Part shown: positions 27,134 to 36,008 of the stretch, one piece after another
Layout of the letters: every line of letters begins with the position of its first letter
Position numbering within the stretch: the stretch's first letter is position 1
From: Bacteroidales bacterium
GTDB taxonomy: Bacteria; Bacteroidota; Bacteroidia; Bacteroidales; UBA932
Direction of reading: 5' to 3'
DNA length: 48,751 nt
NCBI GenBank assembly: GCA_015060335.1
Contig: SUYR01000021.1
Coordinates: forward strand, 1 to 48,751
Notes under the pieces: model-generated
The model's database searches: none
What the model saw: only the letters and a program-made list of their open reading frames with translations
What the model was told of the DNA's origin: nothing
Made by a program: the position numbers and the translations under genes

Positions 27134-30100
27134 TTAAAAACTAAGTGAAAGACTGAATGTGAAAGAACGAGATTGAGGATACACAGTTCCTGGAGTCTCC
27201 GGGTCTATTCCACTATAATTGGTAATGGTAAACAAGTTGTTCATGAGAAAACTCGCACTTAACCCGCCTATTTTCATCATTTTTATCAATCTGTCCGGAA
27301 ACGTATAAGACAACGAAATGGAACTGAACTTCAAATAAGACACATTTTCCAGATGAACAGATCTGGATATGGTGTCAATGGAATATGGCCAGGTATTATC
27401 CAAAAGATTACCGGAACTGTCTGTCAGACGAGGACCATATGCATCTACAAGTCTCGGATATCCATCAGTAATCGGATTATCCGGTGTCCACCTGTAGGTA
27501 ACGTCCCGAACAACATTGAGGTGGTTGACATATAGGTCATTCCTTGAGGATTGTAATGGCTCATTTGTATCTTCACCTGCATCATCGTAATCTGCTGGAG
27601 AAACAATATTATTGAATACCCTTCCTCCAAGTGAGAAATTACCGACAAGATTTACAGAAAAATTCTTATATGAAAACGACGTGGAGAATCCTCCTGTCCA
27701 CGGTGCATTGGATGTTCCAATATAAAACAGATAATTCTGGTATTTTCTATAATCCTCCACACTTTTGATTTCCACATCTGGACGAAGAGCAAAATCGTAG
27801 AGTCCGGTTTCTTTATTTATCCCGGTAGTCTTGCCAGTAAATATATTCCCAATAGGATAACCTACATACATTGACTCAGACAAACTCTTGACAGGAGGGT
27901 CATATTTTATAAGTTCGTTGTAATTGTATGCAATATTTGCAGTCATTCGCCATCTGAAATCCTTAACCTTGAGAATAGTAGCTCCCATCGTAAATTCCAC
28001 ACCGGTATTAAGTTGCTCTGAAGTATTATAATATTGGCTGCTATAGCCTGTCGATGTCGGCACACGAACACTCGTCACCTGATCGAGGTTCATGTTGTTA
28101 TACCAAGCAATCTCACCTGTTATACGATCATTCAGGAATCCATAATTAAGTCCCACATTCATTGTACGGTTCTTTTCCCACCTCAAATTCGGATTTGGAG
28201 CGGACTTAATGCTTCCCATCCTATAGTAATCATCTTCAGTTGTGCGGAACGACTGATCATATGTCATTATAAGTACAGGGGAAACAGATTTATTCACACC
28301 ACCAGTGTAGCCGAATCCAGCACGCAGTCCAAGAGTACTCAGCACGTGGGAAGCGGACTGCATCCAACTTTCCTGATCTATATTCCATGCACCGCTGACT
28401 GACCAGTTGAGATTAAACTGCTCTTCACTACCGAAGTTGTTAGATCCATCTGAACGTACTGTTCCACTTATGATATAACGACTTCTGTAATTATAGGTAG
28501 CTGTACCATAAAATGAAGCAAATGCATCTTCTGAGATACTCTGTCCACTCATCCCATCCATCAACTTTCCGTACGACTGCAATTTCTCATAATCGATGGA
28601 ACCAGTACCGTTTGACGGATACACGGGATAGGCATGATTTCCTGTAATAGGATCATATCCGTATCTCTTGGCAAAAATACTCTTTGCATATGAGCTACGC
28701 ACCTCTGCGCCTGCAATAGCGTTGACATTATGCCATTCCGCAAAGGTCTTTGAATAATTCAACTGTCCGCGAAGAATATATGATGTATTATAACTCGACA
28801 TCTGTGTTATAGAGCCATATGTCCGCTTTGAATACATTTCCGTCTCAAACGGTCTATCACAGAATGCGGCGTATGTATCCTTTCCGTTTATGTTCTCCGA
28901 CATATCGCCATTGTATGAAAAGGATGCCAAACCCGTAAAATTCAAACCTTTAGTTATATTTATCGTAGTATTGCCTTGAATAGTGAACATCGAAGAGGTC
29001 GCCTCACTTGAAGTCTCACTGATTTCACGCATGATATTAAAACCATTCTCCGGCATATCGGCTCCCAAAACACCGTTTGCCATGGCCAGCGAGAAATAAG
29101 TCTCATCCGCCCTATAACTTCCGTCCTCATTGTACAACTGCTCATAAGGATTAGCGAAGTATGCGTACTTGAACATGTTCACGTTGTTGGACGGAGCGAG
29201 GGCCTTCTGGTAGCTGAAGTCGGTCTGGACTCCGAACTTTATCCAATTTGCCGGTCTGGTATCGATCTTTGCACTGAAATTCGCTGCCCGGCTGTTGGTC
29301 TTTACCACCACGCCATTATTCCAGCTATAACCACCTGACACATAATATGTAAGCTTATCCGAGCCTCCGGACACAGAGAGGTGATGGCTGGTTGAAACCG
29401 TATTGCGGAAAAGGACATCGAACCAGTCTGTGCTCTGAGAGCCGAGTTCTGCAATGTAGGCGTCCTGCTGTTCCTTGCTCCAACCGGCAAAGCGTCCATA
29501 GCCGGAACGTATCTGTCCTACAATACCGACCACTGGATAGTGGGCAGATTCGCCATCCTGTACTTTCTGGAAACCCTCTGCAGCAAATTCATCCCAGAGT
29601 TCCTGCTCCCAGGCAAGCTTCTCGGAAGAAGTCATGAGGTTTGGACTGCGAGATGGGCTGGTCTGCACCGATACAGACCCCATATAGCTGACATGAGCCT
29701 TTCCCGCCTGACCGTGCTTGGTAGTGACGACGATGACTCCGTTTGCAGCCTGCGAGCCATATATTGCTGCAGCTGAAGCATCCTTGAGGACGGTAATGCT
29801 CTCGATATCGTTAGGATTAAGGCTTCCGATACCTGTTGCGAAGATATTGTCGAAGTCTCCGGACTTGATCTGGCTGGAGTTCATGCTCGGCACATTCTTC
29901 TGCATCGGCACTCCGTCAATCACCCAAAGCGGCTCCGCATTACCTGTAATGGTGTTCGTACCTCTGATTCGCACCTTGGATGCGGCGCCCGGACGGCCTG
30001 AAGTGATCTTCACATCCACACCTGCGAGCTGGCCCTGAAGCAATTGGTCAACACTCTTGAGAGGGTTGTCCTTGAGTTTGTCCGCTCCGATTACCGCAAC

Positions 30101-30472
30101 GGCTCCTGTACTTTTACGGAGTTCTACGGAAGAGTAACCGGTCACCACGACAGTCTCCATAGTGAGCGCCTCCTCCTTCATCACCAGGTTGATCTTTGAA
30201 TTCTCGACCTTGATGTCGGTGGTCTCGAAGCCGATGAAACTGAAGCGCAGAGTCTTTCCTTTAGCGACATTCAGCTTGTAGTCTCCGTCGAAACCGGTAG
30301 TTGTACCCGTCTTGGTGCCGACTACCATTACAGACACGCCCGCAAGGGGAACGCCCGCAGAATCCTTCACGACTCCGGTCACCGTCAAAGTCTGGGCAAC
30401 CGCCTCGAATGCCGGCATCAGAATCATCATTGCCGACAGCAATCCTATTACAATGTTCCTTATCTTCATCAT
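27134..30472 (-). CDS. SusC/RagA-family TonB-linked outer-membrane transporter
   Basis: This 1112-aa protein has a signal peptide (ending AFEAVAQ) and a carboxypeptidase-like regulatory domain (TLTVTGVVKDSAGVPLAGVSV through KINLVMKEEALTMETVVVTGYS). The plug follows (STGAVAVIGADKLKDNPLKSVDQLLQGQLAGV, PLWVIDGVPM, ILKDASAAAIYGSQAANGVIVVTTK), then a long 22-strand barrel ending in an aromatic residue (FSLSLSF). It would import the ligand captured by SusD, using TonB energy. Two ATGs are adjacent; the first is used. It begins 8 nt after the S9 peptidase gene. G+C drops sharply around 29.15 kb, between a GC-richer plug region and an AT-rich barrel, which suggests a mosaic gene. Confidence 0.96.
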   Translation of the reverse strand: MMKIRNIVIGLLSAMMILMPAFEAVAQTLTVTGVVKDSAGVPLAGVSVMVVGTKTGTTTGFDGDYKLNVAKGKTLRFSFIGFETTDIKVENSKINLVMKEEALTMETVVVTGYSSVELRKSTGAVAVIGADKLKDNPLKSVDQLLQGQLAGVDVKITSGRPGAASKVRIRGTNTITGNAEPLWVIDGVPMQKNVPSMNSSQIKSGDFDNIFATGIGSLNPNDIESITVLKDASAAAIYGSQAANGVIVVTTKHGQAGKAHVSYMGSVSVQTSPSRSPNLMTSSEKLAWEQELWDEFAAEGFQKVQDGESAHYPVVGIVGQIRSGYGRFAGWSKEQQDAYIAELGSQSTDWFDVLFRNTVSTSHHLSVSGGSDKLTYYVSGGYSWNNGVVVKTNSRAANFSAKIDTRPANWIKFGVQTDFSYQKALAPSNNVNMFKYAYFANPYEQLYNEDGSYRADETYFSLAMANGVLGADMPENGFNIMREISETSSEATSSMFTIQGNTTINITKGLNFTGLASFSYNGDMSENINGKDTYAAFCDRPFETEMYSKRTYGSITQMSSYNTSYILRGQLNYSKTFAEWHNVNAIAGAEVRSSYAKSIFAKRYGYDPITGNHAYPVYPSNGTGSIDYEKLQSYGKLMDGMSGQSISEDAFASFYGTATYNYRSRYIISGTVRSDGSNNFGSEEQFNLNWSVSGAWNIDQESWMQSASHVLSTLGLRAGFGYTGGVNKSVSPVLIMTYDQSFRTTEDDYYRMGSIKSAPNPNLRWEKNRTMNVGLNYGFLNDRITGEIAWYNNMNLDQVTSVRVPTSTGYSSQYYNTSEQLNTGVEFTMGATILKVKDFRWRMTANIAYNYNELIKYDPPVKSLSESMYVGYPIGNIFTGKTTGINKETGLYDFALRPDVEIKSVEDYRKYQNYLFYIGTSNAPWTGGFSTSFSYKNFSVNLVGNFSLGGRVFNNIVSPADYDDAGEDTNEPLQSSRNDLYVNHLNVVRDVTYRWTPDNPITDGYPRLVDAYGPRLTDSSGNLLDNTWPYSIDTISRSVHLENVSYLKFSSISLSYTFPDRLIKMMKIGGLSASFLMNNLFTITNYSGIDPETPGTVYPQSRSFTFSLSLSF

Positions 30473-30480
30473 AAACCGGA

Positions 30481-32697
30481 TTATTTTAGATGTTCAGTGA
30501 AATAATCATGAATCAGATTGACATAGTACTCGCCTCCCATTCCGTGATCGACTCCCGGGAAGACCATCATGTCGAATCTTTTCTTCTTCTTGATAAAGGC
30601 ATTCACAAGCCTGTAGGTACCGGCAGGGTGCACATTGTCGTCCATATCACCGGTGATGAGCATCAGTCTGCCCTTGAGATTGCCTGCCTTTTCTATATTT
30701 GTAGGGACCTTGCATTTGAAACAGCCTCCCTCGTTATCTACTCCGTGGAATGTCTCCGCCCATTGCTGACGATAGATATTGTTGTCATGATTACCGGAAG
30801 CAGCCACACCCACCTTGTAGAAGTCCGGACGCTCGAGCATAGCCGCCACAGTCATGAAACCGCCGCCGGAATGTCCGTAGATTCCGACCCTCGTACTGTC
30901 TGCAAACGGATATCTTTCTGCTATCTGACGCACTACCGCATAATCATCATCAAGCGGATAATCCCTGAGATTGCCATATCCGTAGCAATGGAAGGCCTTG
31001 CCTCTGTAAGGACCGCTGCCCCTGTATGAGAAATTGATCACTACGAAGCCGCGTTCTGCCAGCGTCTGGTTGTCATTCTCATCAAAATAGAACTGCTGCG
31101 GTACCTGATCGTCCTGCGGACCGGGATAGACGCTGCTTATTATAGGATATTTCCTGCCTTCCTCTATATTGAGAGGGGTATATACAACACCATAAAGGTC
31201 TGTCACGCCATCAGCGGCCTTCACAGATATCACCTCAGGGTATCTCCAGCCCTTGGCAATAGCTTCAGAGGCATCTGCAGCAGGAAGCACGAAACGGACT
31301 TTGCCCTTGCGGTCCACAACCTGACGACACGGGGCACAATCCATTCTTGAATATGTATCCTCTATATATTTACCTCCCGGAGAGAACTTAATGCTATGGT
31401 GTCCGTTGCCCGGAGTGAGAAGCCTTACCGGGAATCTGCCGTCCATATCGGCCTCGTAATAGAATCTATAATGAGGATTCACGCCCTCCTCCCTGCCGTA
31501 GCCTTCAAAAACGACCTTTCTCTGGAGAGTATCTATCCTGACAATGTTTCCGCAGACAAAATCCTCGTCAGTAAGCTCGTTCCTGAGGTTGCCTTCGCCA
31601 TCGTAAAGGTACCAGCGGCCCTTGCCCGTACGGTCCGACCACCAGAGGATATCCTTTCCGTCGTTGAGCACATGATATGAGAACAGCTGCTCGTTGTAAT
31701 GCGGACTGCAGACCTCGCTGATAAGAGTCTTCACGCTTCTGTCCATGACATCAATGCGGCAGAAGTCCAGAGTGTCGCATGTCCTGCTGATGCGCAAGAG
31801 ATAGGCATACCTGTCTGTATGAGGGAAATATCTAAGCATAGGAAGCTTGATGATCTGGTCCTCATAGCGTCCCATATCTATCTTGTAGAGCTTTCCGCTG
31901 TCAGCATCGGCAAGCATCACATCGTATCTGACCACGCCTGTATCTCCCGGCATGGCAAACTTATAGGTCTTTGCCACAGGGCGAGGCTCTGCAAGACTAT
32001 TGACCAGAGTAAGGGTCTCAACGCTACGCCAGTCCTCTCTGATCATCAGCCTCTTATGGCTGTTTCCCACCCATTTTCCTATTACACTTGAGCGCTTGTC
32101 TGCAGCTATGTCTCTTCTTCCGCTTGAAGAATATGAGAACCATTGCTGGCCGTCGTTGCTGAGTCTTGTGCTGTCGCCTTTCGCATCATACAGCCACAGG
32201 TCATGCCCCACAGCAGTCACATAAAACGTGCTGTCTGCGGTGAAATCCTTGTTGTAATCGTGTCTGGATGATGTACGCTTTCTCTCCGGAGCCTCTGACT
32301 TCACGAGAGATTTTCTGCGTATGTCGTATCTGAAATATTCTTTCTTGAAAGAGAAGCCGAAGCTATAGACATCATCTTTGTCGAAATCAAGAACACCTAT
32401 ACGGAGATCTTCTGGCGTTGCCCCCCCCTTTGAGATTTTATTGAGGCTTGCCGCAAATTCATCATTGTCGAACATACGGATCTGCTTCCAGTTTCGGGTA
32501 TCTACCAGATAATACACCCTTCTGCCATCCTCCTGCGGCGTGTATGTGAAATACCTTCCGTCAATCCACTTGACATCCATATAACTGTTCCTGATAAGTT
32601 TGGACATATCCTCCAATGAAAGAGGTGTTTCTGCATAAACCTCTGTCATTGAAATAACAGAAACAATAAGTACTGATATGTATAGAATTCGTTTCAC
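30481..32697 (-). CDS. S9 family peptidase (dipeptidyl peptidase IV-like)
   Basis: This 738-aa secreted serine peptidase starts with a signal peptide (residues 1 to about 22, ending EVYA). The N-terminal two thirds (about 30-480) look like the DPP-IV beta-propeller (YTPQEDGRRVYYLVD, NILWWSDR-type repeats, RVYYLVDTRNWKQI). The alpha/beta hydrolase part carries the triad: Ser in GIYGHSGGGFM, Asp in LITGDMDDNVHP, His in GVDHGMGG. Prolyl-dipeptide release from peptides is the family activity. It is the first gene of the operon, immediately before susC, which marks the locus as one for peptides or proteins. A promoter-like sequence is at 32748-32777. Confidence 0.92.
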   Translation of the reverse strand: MKRILYISVLIVSVISMTEVYAETPLSLEDMSKLIRNSYMDVKWIDGRYFTYTPQEDGRRVYYLVDTRNWKQIRMFDNDEFAASLNKISKGGATPEDLRIGVLDFDKDDVYSFGFSFKKEYFRYDIRRKSLVKSEAPERKRTSSRHDYNKDFTADSTFYVTAVGHDLWLYDAKGDSTRLSNDGQQWFSYSSSGRRDIAADKRSSVIGKWVGNSHKRLMIREDWRSVETLTLVNSLAEPRPVAKTYKFAMPGDTGVVRYDVMLADADSGKLYKIDMGRYEDQIIKLPMLRYFPHTDRYAYLLRISRTCDTLDFCRIDVMDRSVKTLISEVCSPHYNEQLFSYHVLNDGKDILWWSDRTGKGRWYLYDGEGNLRNELTDEDFVCGNIVRIDTLQRKVVFEGYGREEGVNPHYRFYYEADMDGRFPVRLLTPGNGHHSIKFSPGGKYIEDTYSRMDCAPCRQVVDRKGKVRFVLPAADASEAIAKGWRYPEVISVKAADGVTDLYGVVYTPLNIEEGRKYPIISSVYPGPQDDQVPQQFYFDENDNQTLAERGFVVINFSYRGSGPYRGKAFHCYGYGNLRDYPLDDDYAVVRQIAERYPFADSTRVGIYGHSGGGFMTVAAMLERPDFYKVGVAASGNHDNNIYRQQWAETFHGVDNEGGCFKCKVPTNIEKAGNLKGRLMLITGDMDDNVHPAGTYRLVNAFIKKKKRFDMMVFPGVDHGMGGEYYVNLIHDYFTEHLK

Positions 32698-32747
32698 GGT
32701 CAGTCTAAATTAAAAAACCACGGACAAAGAAACAGTCCGCAGTTTTG

Positions 32748-32777
32748 CAAATATACACAAAAATCAACTTACAGCAA
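32748..32777 (-). promoter_or_regulatory. Promoter of the S9-SusC-SusD operon
   Basis: The -7 TATATTTG (32748-32755) follows TTG (32775-32777) at a 19-nt spacing on the minus strand. Between it and the start codon is a small hairpin, CGGAC/GTCCG (32720-32738), in the roughly 50-nt leader. Confidence 0.6.
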
Positions 32778-32860
32778 GGGCTTGGCATAATTTTCAACAA
32801 TTCAAAATAACATTTTTCTGTTTTTATACGTTTTTGAGAAAAATTTAAGCAGTTTCTTAT

Positions 32861-32868
32861 TATCTTTG
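32861..32868 (+). promoter_or_regulatory. -7 box of the feoAB gene
   Basis: TATCTTTG exactly fits the -7 consensus 8 nt before ATG 32876, so the leader must be very short. No TTTG lies at the 19-nt spacing. I see no recognisable Fur box. Confidence 0.5.
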
Positions 32869-32875
32869 TCTTCTT

Positions 32876-35302
32876 ATGAAACTATCAGAGCTCAGAACAG
32901 GTGAAAGAGGCGTGATCGTCAAGGTTAACGGTCACGGAGGTTTCCGTAAGCGCATCAAGGAGATGGGCTTTGTCAAGGGAAACAAGGTGAAGGTGATAAT
33001 GAATGCGCCTCTGAGGGACCCCATAGAATACGAAATAATAGGATACAAGATATCGCTCAGACGCGAGCAGGCAAAGCAGATTGAAGTCATAAGCGAGGCT
33101 GAGGCAAAGCTCATGATGTCGTCTCAGGAAAATCTCTCAGCCTTGGAGGGGGATGATGAATATATTGAAAGGCTTGCAGCTGAAAGACGCAGAACAATAA
33201 AAGTAGCCCTTGTAGGCAATCCCAACTGCGGAAAGACTTCTCTGTTCAACGTAGCCTCCGGAAGTCATGAACACGTAGGTAACTACAGCGGAGTGACCGT
33301 AGATGCAAAAGAAGGAGTCTTCGAACACGGCGGTTATCGTTTCATTCTGACTGACCTTCCCGGCACATACTCACTTTCCGCATACAGTCCCGAAGAACTC
33401 TACGTACGCAAAAGTCTTATTGAAGACATGCCGGATGTGGTGATAAATGTAGTGGACGCATCCAATCTACAGCGGAATCTGTATCTGACCACCCAGCTCA
33501 TCGACATGAATCTTCGGGTGGTGATGGCCCTGAATATGTATGATGAGCTTAACGCCAATGGTGACAAGCTGGATATCAAACAGTTAGGTTATCTTCTCGG
33601 AATGCCGATAATCCCGACTGTCAGCCGTACGGGAGATGGTATAGAAACCCTGTTCGACACAGTGATACGTATCTATGAGCAGACCGACCCCCATCTTGCA
33701 CGTCATATCCATATCAATCACGGATCTGAAGTCGAACAGAGCATAGGCCGCATCAAGAAGCTCATTTCCAAGACAGAAGACATCCGATATAAATATTCCA
33801 CCCGATACCTTGCCATCAAATACCTTGAGAACGACAAGGAAATAGAATCTCTGGTGGAGTCTCTGGGCAACCGCGACGAAATCATTGCAGCAAGATTTGA
33901 AGAGAACACCCGTATCCGCGGACTGTTGGGCTCAGGGCTCGAATCTTCAATGGTAGATGCCAAATATGCATTCGTCCAGGGAGCATTGGCGGAAACATAT
34001 ACCCGGAACAGCAGCAAGGTAAGAGGCAACCGTCTGACAGACAAAATAGATGCCATCGTAACAAACAGATGGCTCGCATTCCCGATATTCTTCCTGCTTC
34101 TTTACGTCGTATTTGACGGAACATTCGTGCTCGGAGAATATCCTATGAGGTGGATCGAGTGGACAATCGACCATTTCGGAGCGTTCGTATCCTCGGCAAT
34201 GGCTGACGGCTGGTTCAAGGACCTGATGGTGGACGGAATCATTGGAGGCGTGGGAAGCGTCCTGGTATTCCTGCCGAATATTCTTCTGCTGTACCTGTTC
34301 ATATCCCTGCTGGAGGACTCCGGATATATGGCACGCGCGGCTTTCATAATGGATAGGCTGATGCATAGGATCGGTCTGCACGGCAAGTCATTCATCCCGA
34401 TGATCATGGGGTTCGGATGCAATGTACCGGCAGTAATGGCCACAAGGACCATCGAGAGCCATAAAAGCAGACTCATCACCATGCTCATAATCCCGCTGAT
34501 GTCATGCGCAGGACGTATGCCCGTATATATATTGCTTGCGGGTGCATTCTTCCCACGCCGGGCAGGACTCGTACTGCTCGGGCTGTACGCACTGGGCATC
34601 GGACTTGCAATTCTGGCTGCAAGAATCATGAGCCGGTTCTTCAAGGAAGACGACCTGCCGTTTGTAATGGAGCTTCCGCCATACCGTATCCCTACAGCCA
34701 AATCCATATTCAGACACACCTGGGAAAAGGGACGTCAATATCTTCAGAAAATGAGCGGGGTGATACTTATCTTCTCCGTCATACTATGGTTCCTGAGCTA
34801 TTTCCCAAATCATAATGCATATGATACGATACAGGAGCAGCAGGAACACTCGTTCATCGGATACGTGGGCAAGGCAATGGAGCCCATACTGACTCCTCTT
34901 GGATTTGACTGGAGAATGGGAGTGGGAATCGTCGCAGGTGTAGGAGCAAAGGAGCTGGTGGTCAGCACTTTGGGAGTAATGTATGCGGACGAAGGAGGTC
35001 CTGACGATGCGGCTGGAAACGATGACATAGCGGAAGATATTGCAGCAGCGGACAAGACTGCAGAGACGGATGCCGGTGAGACGCGTCTGCAGAAAGCTCT
35101 GCTGAAATCTGTGACTCCGGCGGGCGCGCTCGCATATATGGTTTTCATCCTGCTGTATTTTCCTTGCATAGCTACGTTCATAGCCATCAAGAACGAGAGC
35201 GGCGGGTGGAAATGGGCTATATACACTGCCATCTACACCATATTTCTGGCATGGATTGCTGCCTTCATCACATTCCGCATCGCCACTCTGATTCTCGCTT
35301 GA
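32876..35302 (+). CDS. feoB: FeoA-FeoB fusion ferrous iron transporter
   Basis: This 808-aa inner-membrane protein imports Fe2+. Residues 1-72 form an SH3-like FeoA domain (LSELRTGERGVIVKVNG, IKEMGFVKGNKV). A short linker leads to the FeoB G domain: G1 GNPNCGKTS (114-122), switch region EHVGNYSGVTVDAKEG, G3 DLPGTYSLS, G4 NMYDE. Several membrane segments follow, including two Gate-type parts (GFGCNVPAVMATRTIES; MSCAGRMPVYILLAGAFF) and GVGAKELVVSTLGVMYADEGG. FeoA is a separate small protein in many bacteria; the fusion is common in Bacteroidota. No feoC is seen. A REP-like palindrome lies 34 nt after the stop. Confidence 0.96.
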   Translation: MKLSELRTGERGVIVKVNGHGGFRKRIKEMGFVKGNKVKVIMNAPLRDPIEYEIIGYKISLRREQAKQIEVISEAEAKLMMSSQENLSALEGDDEYIERLAAERRRTIKVALVGNPNCGKTSLFNVASGSHEHVGNYSGVTVDAKEGVFEHGGYRFILTDLPGTYSLSAYSPEELYVRKSLIEDMPDVVINVVDASNLQRNLYLTTQLIDMNLRVVMALNMYDELNANGDKLDIKQLGYLLGMPIIPTVSRTGDGIETLFDTVIRIYEQTDPHLARHIHINHGSEVEQSIGRIKKLISKTEDIRYKYSTRYLAIKYLENDKEIESLVESLGNRDEIIAARFEENTRIRGLLGSGLESSMVDAKYAFVQGALAETYTRNSSKVRGNRLTDKIDAIVTNRWLAFPIFFLLLYVVFDGTFVLGEYPMRWIEWTIDHFGAFVSSAMADGWFKDLMVDGIIGGVGSVLVFLPNILLLYLFISLLEDSGYMARAAFIMDRLMHRIGLHGKSFIPMIMGFGCNVPAVMATRTIESHKSRLITMLIIPLMSCAGRMPVYILLAGAFFPRRAGLVLLGLYALGIGLAILAARIMSRFFKEDDLPFVMELPPYRIPTAKSIFRHTWEKGRQYLQKMSGVILIFSVILWFLSYFPNHNAYDTIQEQQEHSFIGYVGKAMEPILTPLGFDWRMGVGIVAGVGAKELVVSTLGVMYADEGGPDDAAGNDDIAEDIAAADKTAETDAGETRLQKALLKSVTPAGALAYMVFILLYFPCIATFIAIKNESGGWKWAIYTAIYTIFLAWIAAFITFRIATLILA

Positions 35303-35336
35303 CATCCAAACGGCTGAGCACCAACAACTTAACTCC

Positions 35337-35366
35337 GATGCCTGCTCCCCAAAGCACGCAGGCATC
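35337..35366 (-). repeat. REP-like palindrome, family 1, copy E
   Basis: A 9-bp stem, GATGCCTGC (35337-35345) / GCAGGCATC (35358-35366), encloses the loop TCCCCAAAGCAC. Imperfect outer pairing (TTAACTCC with AGAATTAA and beyond) extends it. CTGAGTATCAG follows at 35379-35389. It sits between the convergent feoB and lipocalin genes and may serve as their shared 3' end. Confidence 0.88.
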
Positions 35367-35409
35367 AGAATTAACACACTGAGTATCAGCGTATTAGACA
35401 ACAGGGCAT

Positions 35410-35940
35410 TCAGCGAAGATTTGCAGTCTGGTCCACCCAGATGAGTTTTGAGGTATCGTATCCGAGCTTGACTGCCTCCTTCAGCATGACCTCCTTCACA
35501 TCATCCGGAATATACGGCTCACGCGACAGTATCCAGAGATATTCTGGGCTGCTGCTGCCGACCAAGGCATATCTATAGTCTTCATCGAGCAATAGAATGT
35601 TGTAGTCGCTGTAGAAAAACATGAAGAAAGAGACTTTCAGCCATGAGGGATCCTTGATCGGATCCGGTTGCTTGGCCTTACCCTCCGAGACCTTTCTCTT
35701 GCCGTCTTTCCAACCGGCATTCAATACTTTGACTTTCCCGTCATCACGAAGAGAATATTCTGCAGTGACATTTGACATACCTCTCTCGAAACGATGATCG
35801 AAACGGGCAATCTCATACCACTTGCCCAGATACTTCTTAAGTTTGAATTCAGGAATGGCTTCCTGTATGCGGCCGCTTTGAGCCAACATGAGCCCCGGGA
35901 ACATGAACGCAGCCAGGGCAAAGGGAATCAGACTTTTCAT
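35410..35940 (-). CDS. Lipocalin family protein (Blc type)
   Basis: This 176-aa secreted beta-barrel has a signal peptide (residues 1-20, ending LMLAQ) without a lipobox cysteine, so it is periplasmic or released rather than a lipoprotein like E. coli Blc. The lipocalin signature GKWYEIARFDHRFERG (near residue 40) is clear, followed by AEYSLRDDGKVKVLNAGW and the YRYALVGSSSPEYLWILSREP block typical of bacterial lipocalins. It binds small hydrophobic molecules in the family. An 11-bp hairpin (35949-35980) lies just 8 nt upstream of the ATG, which may affect its translation. It is downstream of the mutarotase-like gene on the same strand. Confidence 0.9.
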   Translation of the reverse strand: MKSLIPFALAAFMFPGLMLAQSGRIQEAIPEFKLKKYLGKWYEIARFDHRFERGMSNVTAEYSLRDDGKVKVLNAGWKDGKRKVSEGKAKQPDPIKDPSWLKVSFFMFFYSDYNILLLDEDYRYALVGSSSPEYLWILSREPYIPDDVKEVMLKEAVKLGYDTSKLIWVDQTANLR

Positions 35941-35948
35941 AACAATTA

Positions 35949-35980
35949 ACCTGTATTTCGTTTTATATTGAAATACAGGT
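35949..35980 (-). promoter_or_regulatory. Hairpin between the mutarotase-like gene and the lipocalin start
   Basis: The stem ACCTGTATTTC (35949-35959) / GAAATACAGGT (35970-35980) is perfect over 11 bp with a 10-nt loop. On the minus strand it ends 8 nt before the lipocalin ATG, where it could hide the ribosome-binding region or stop transcription from upstream. It may be a terminator without a T-run or a translational control element. Confidence 0.55.
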
Positions 35981-36008
35981 CAGTCAAAAACTATGCGGAA
36001 ATATCCGT

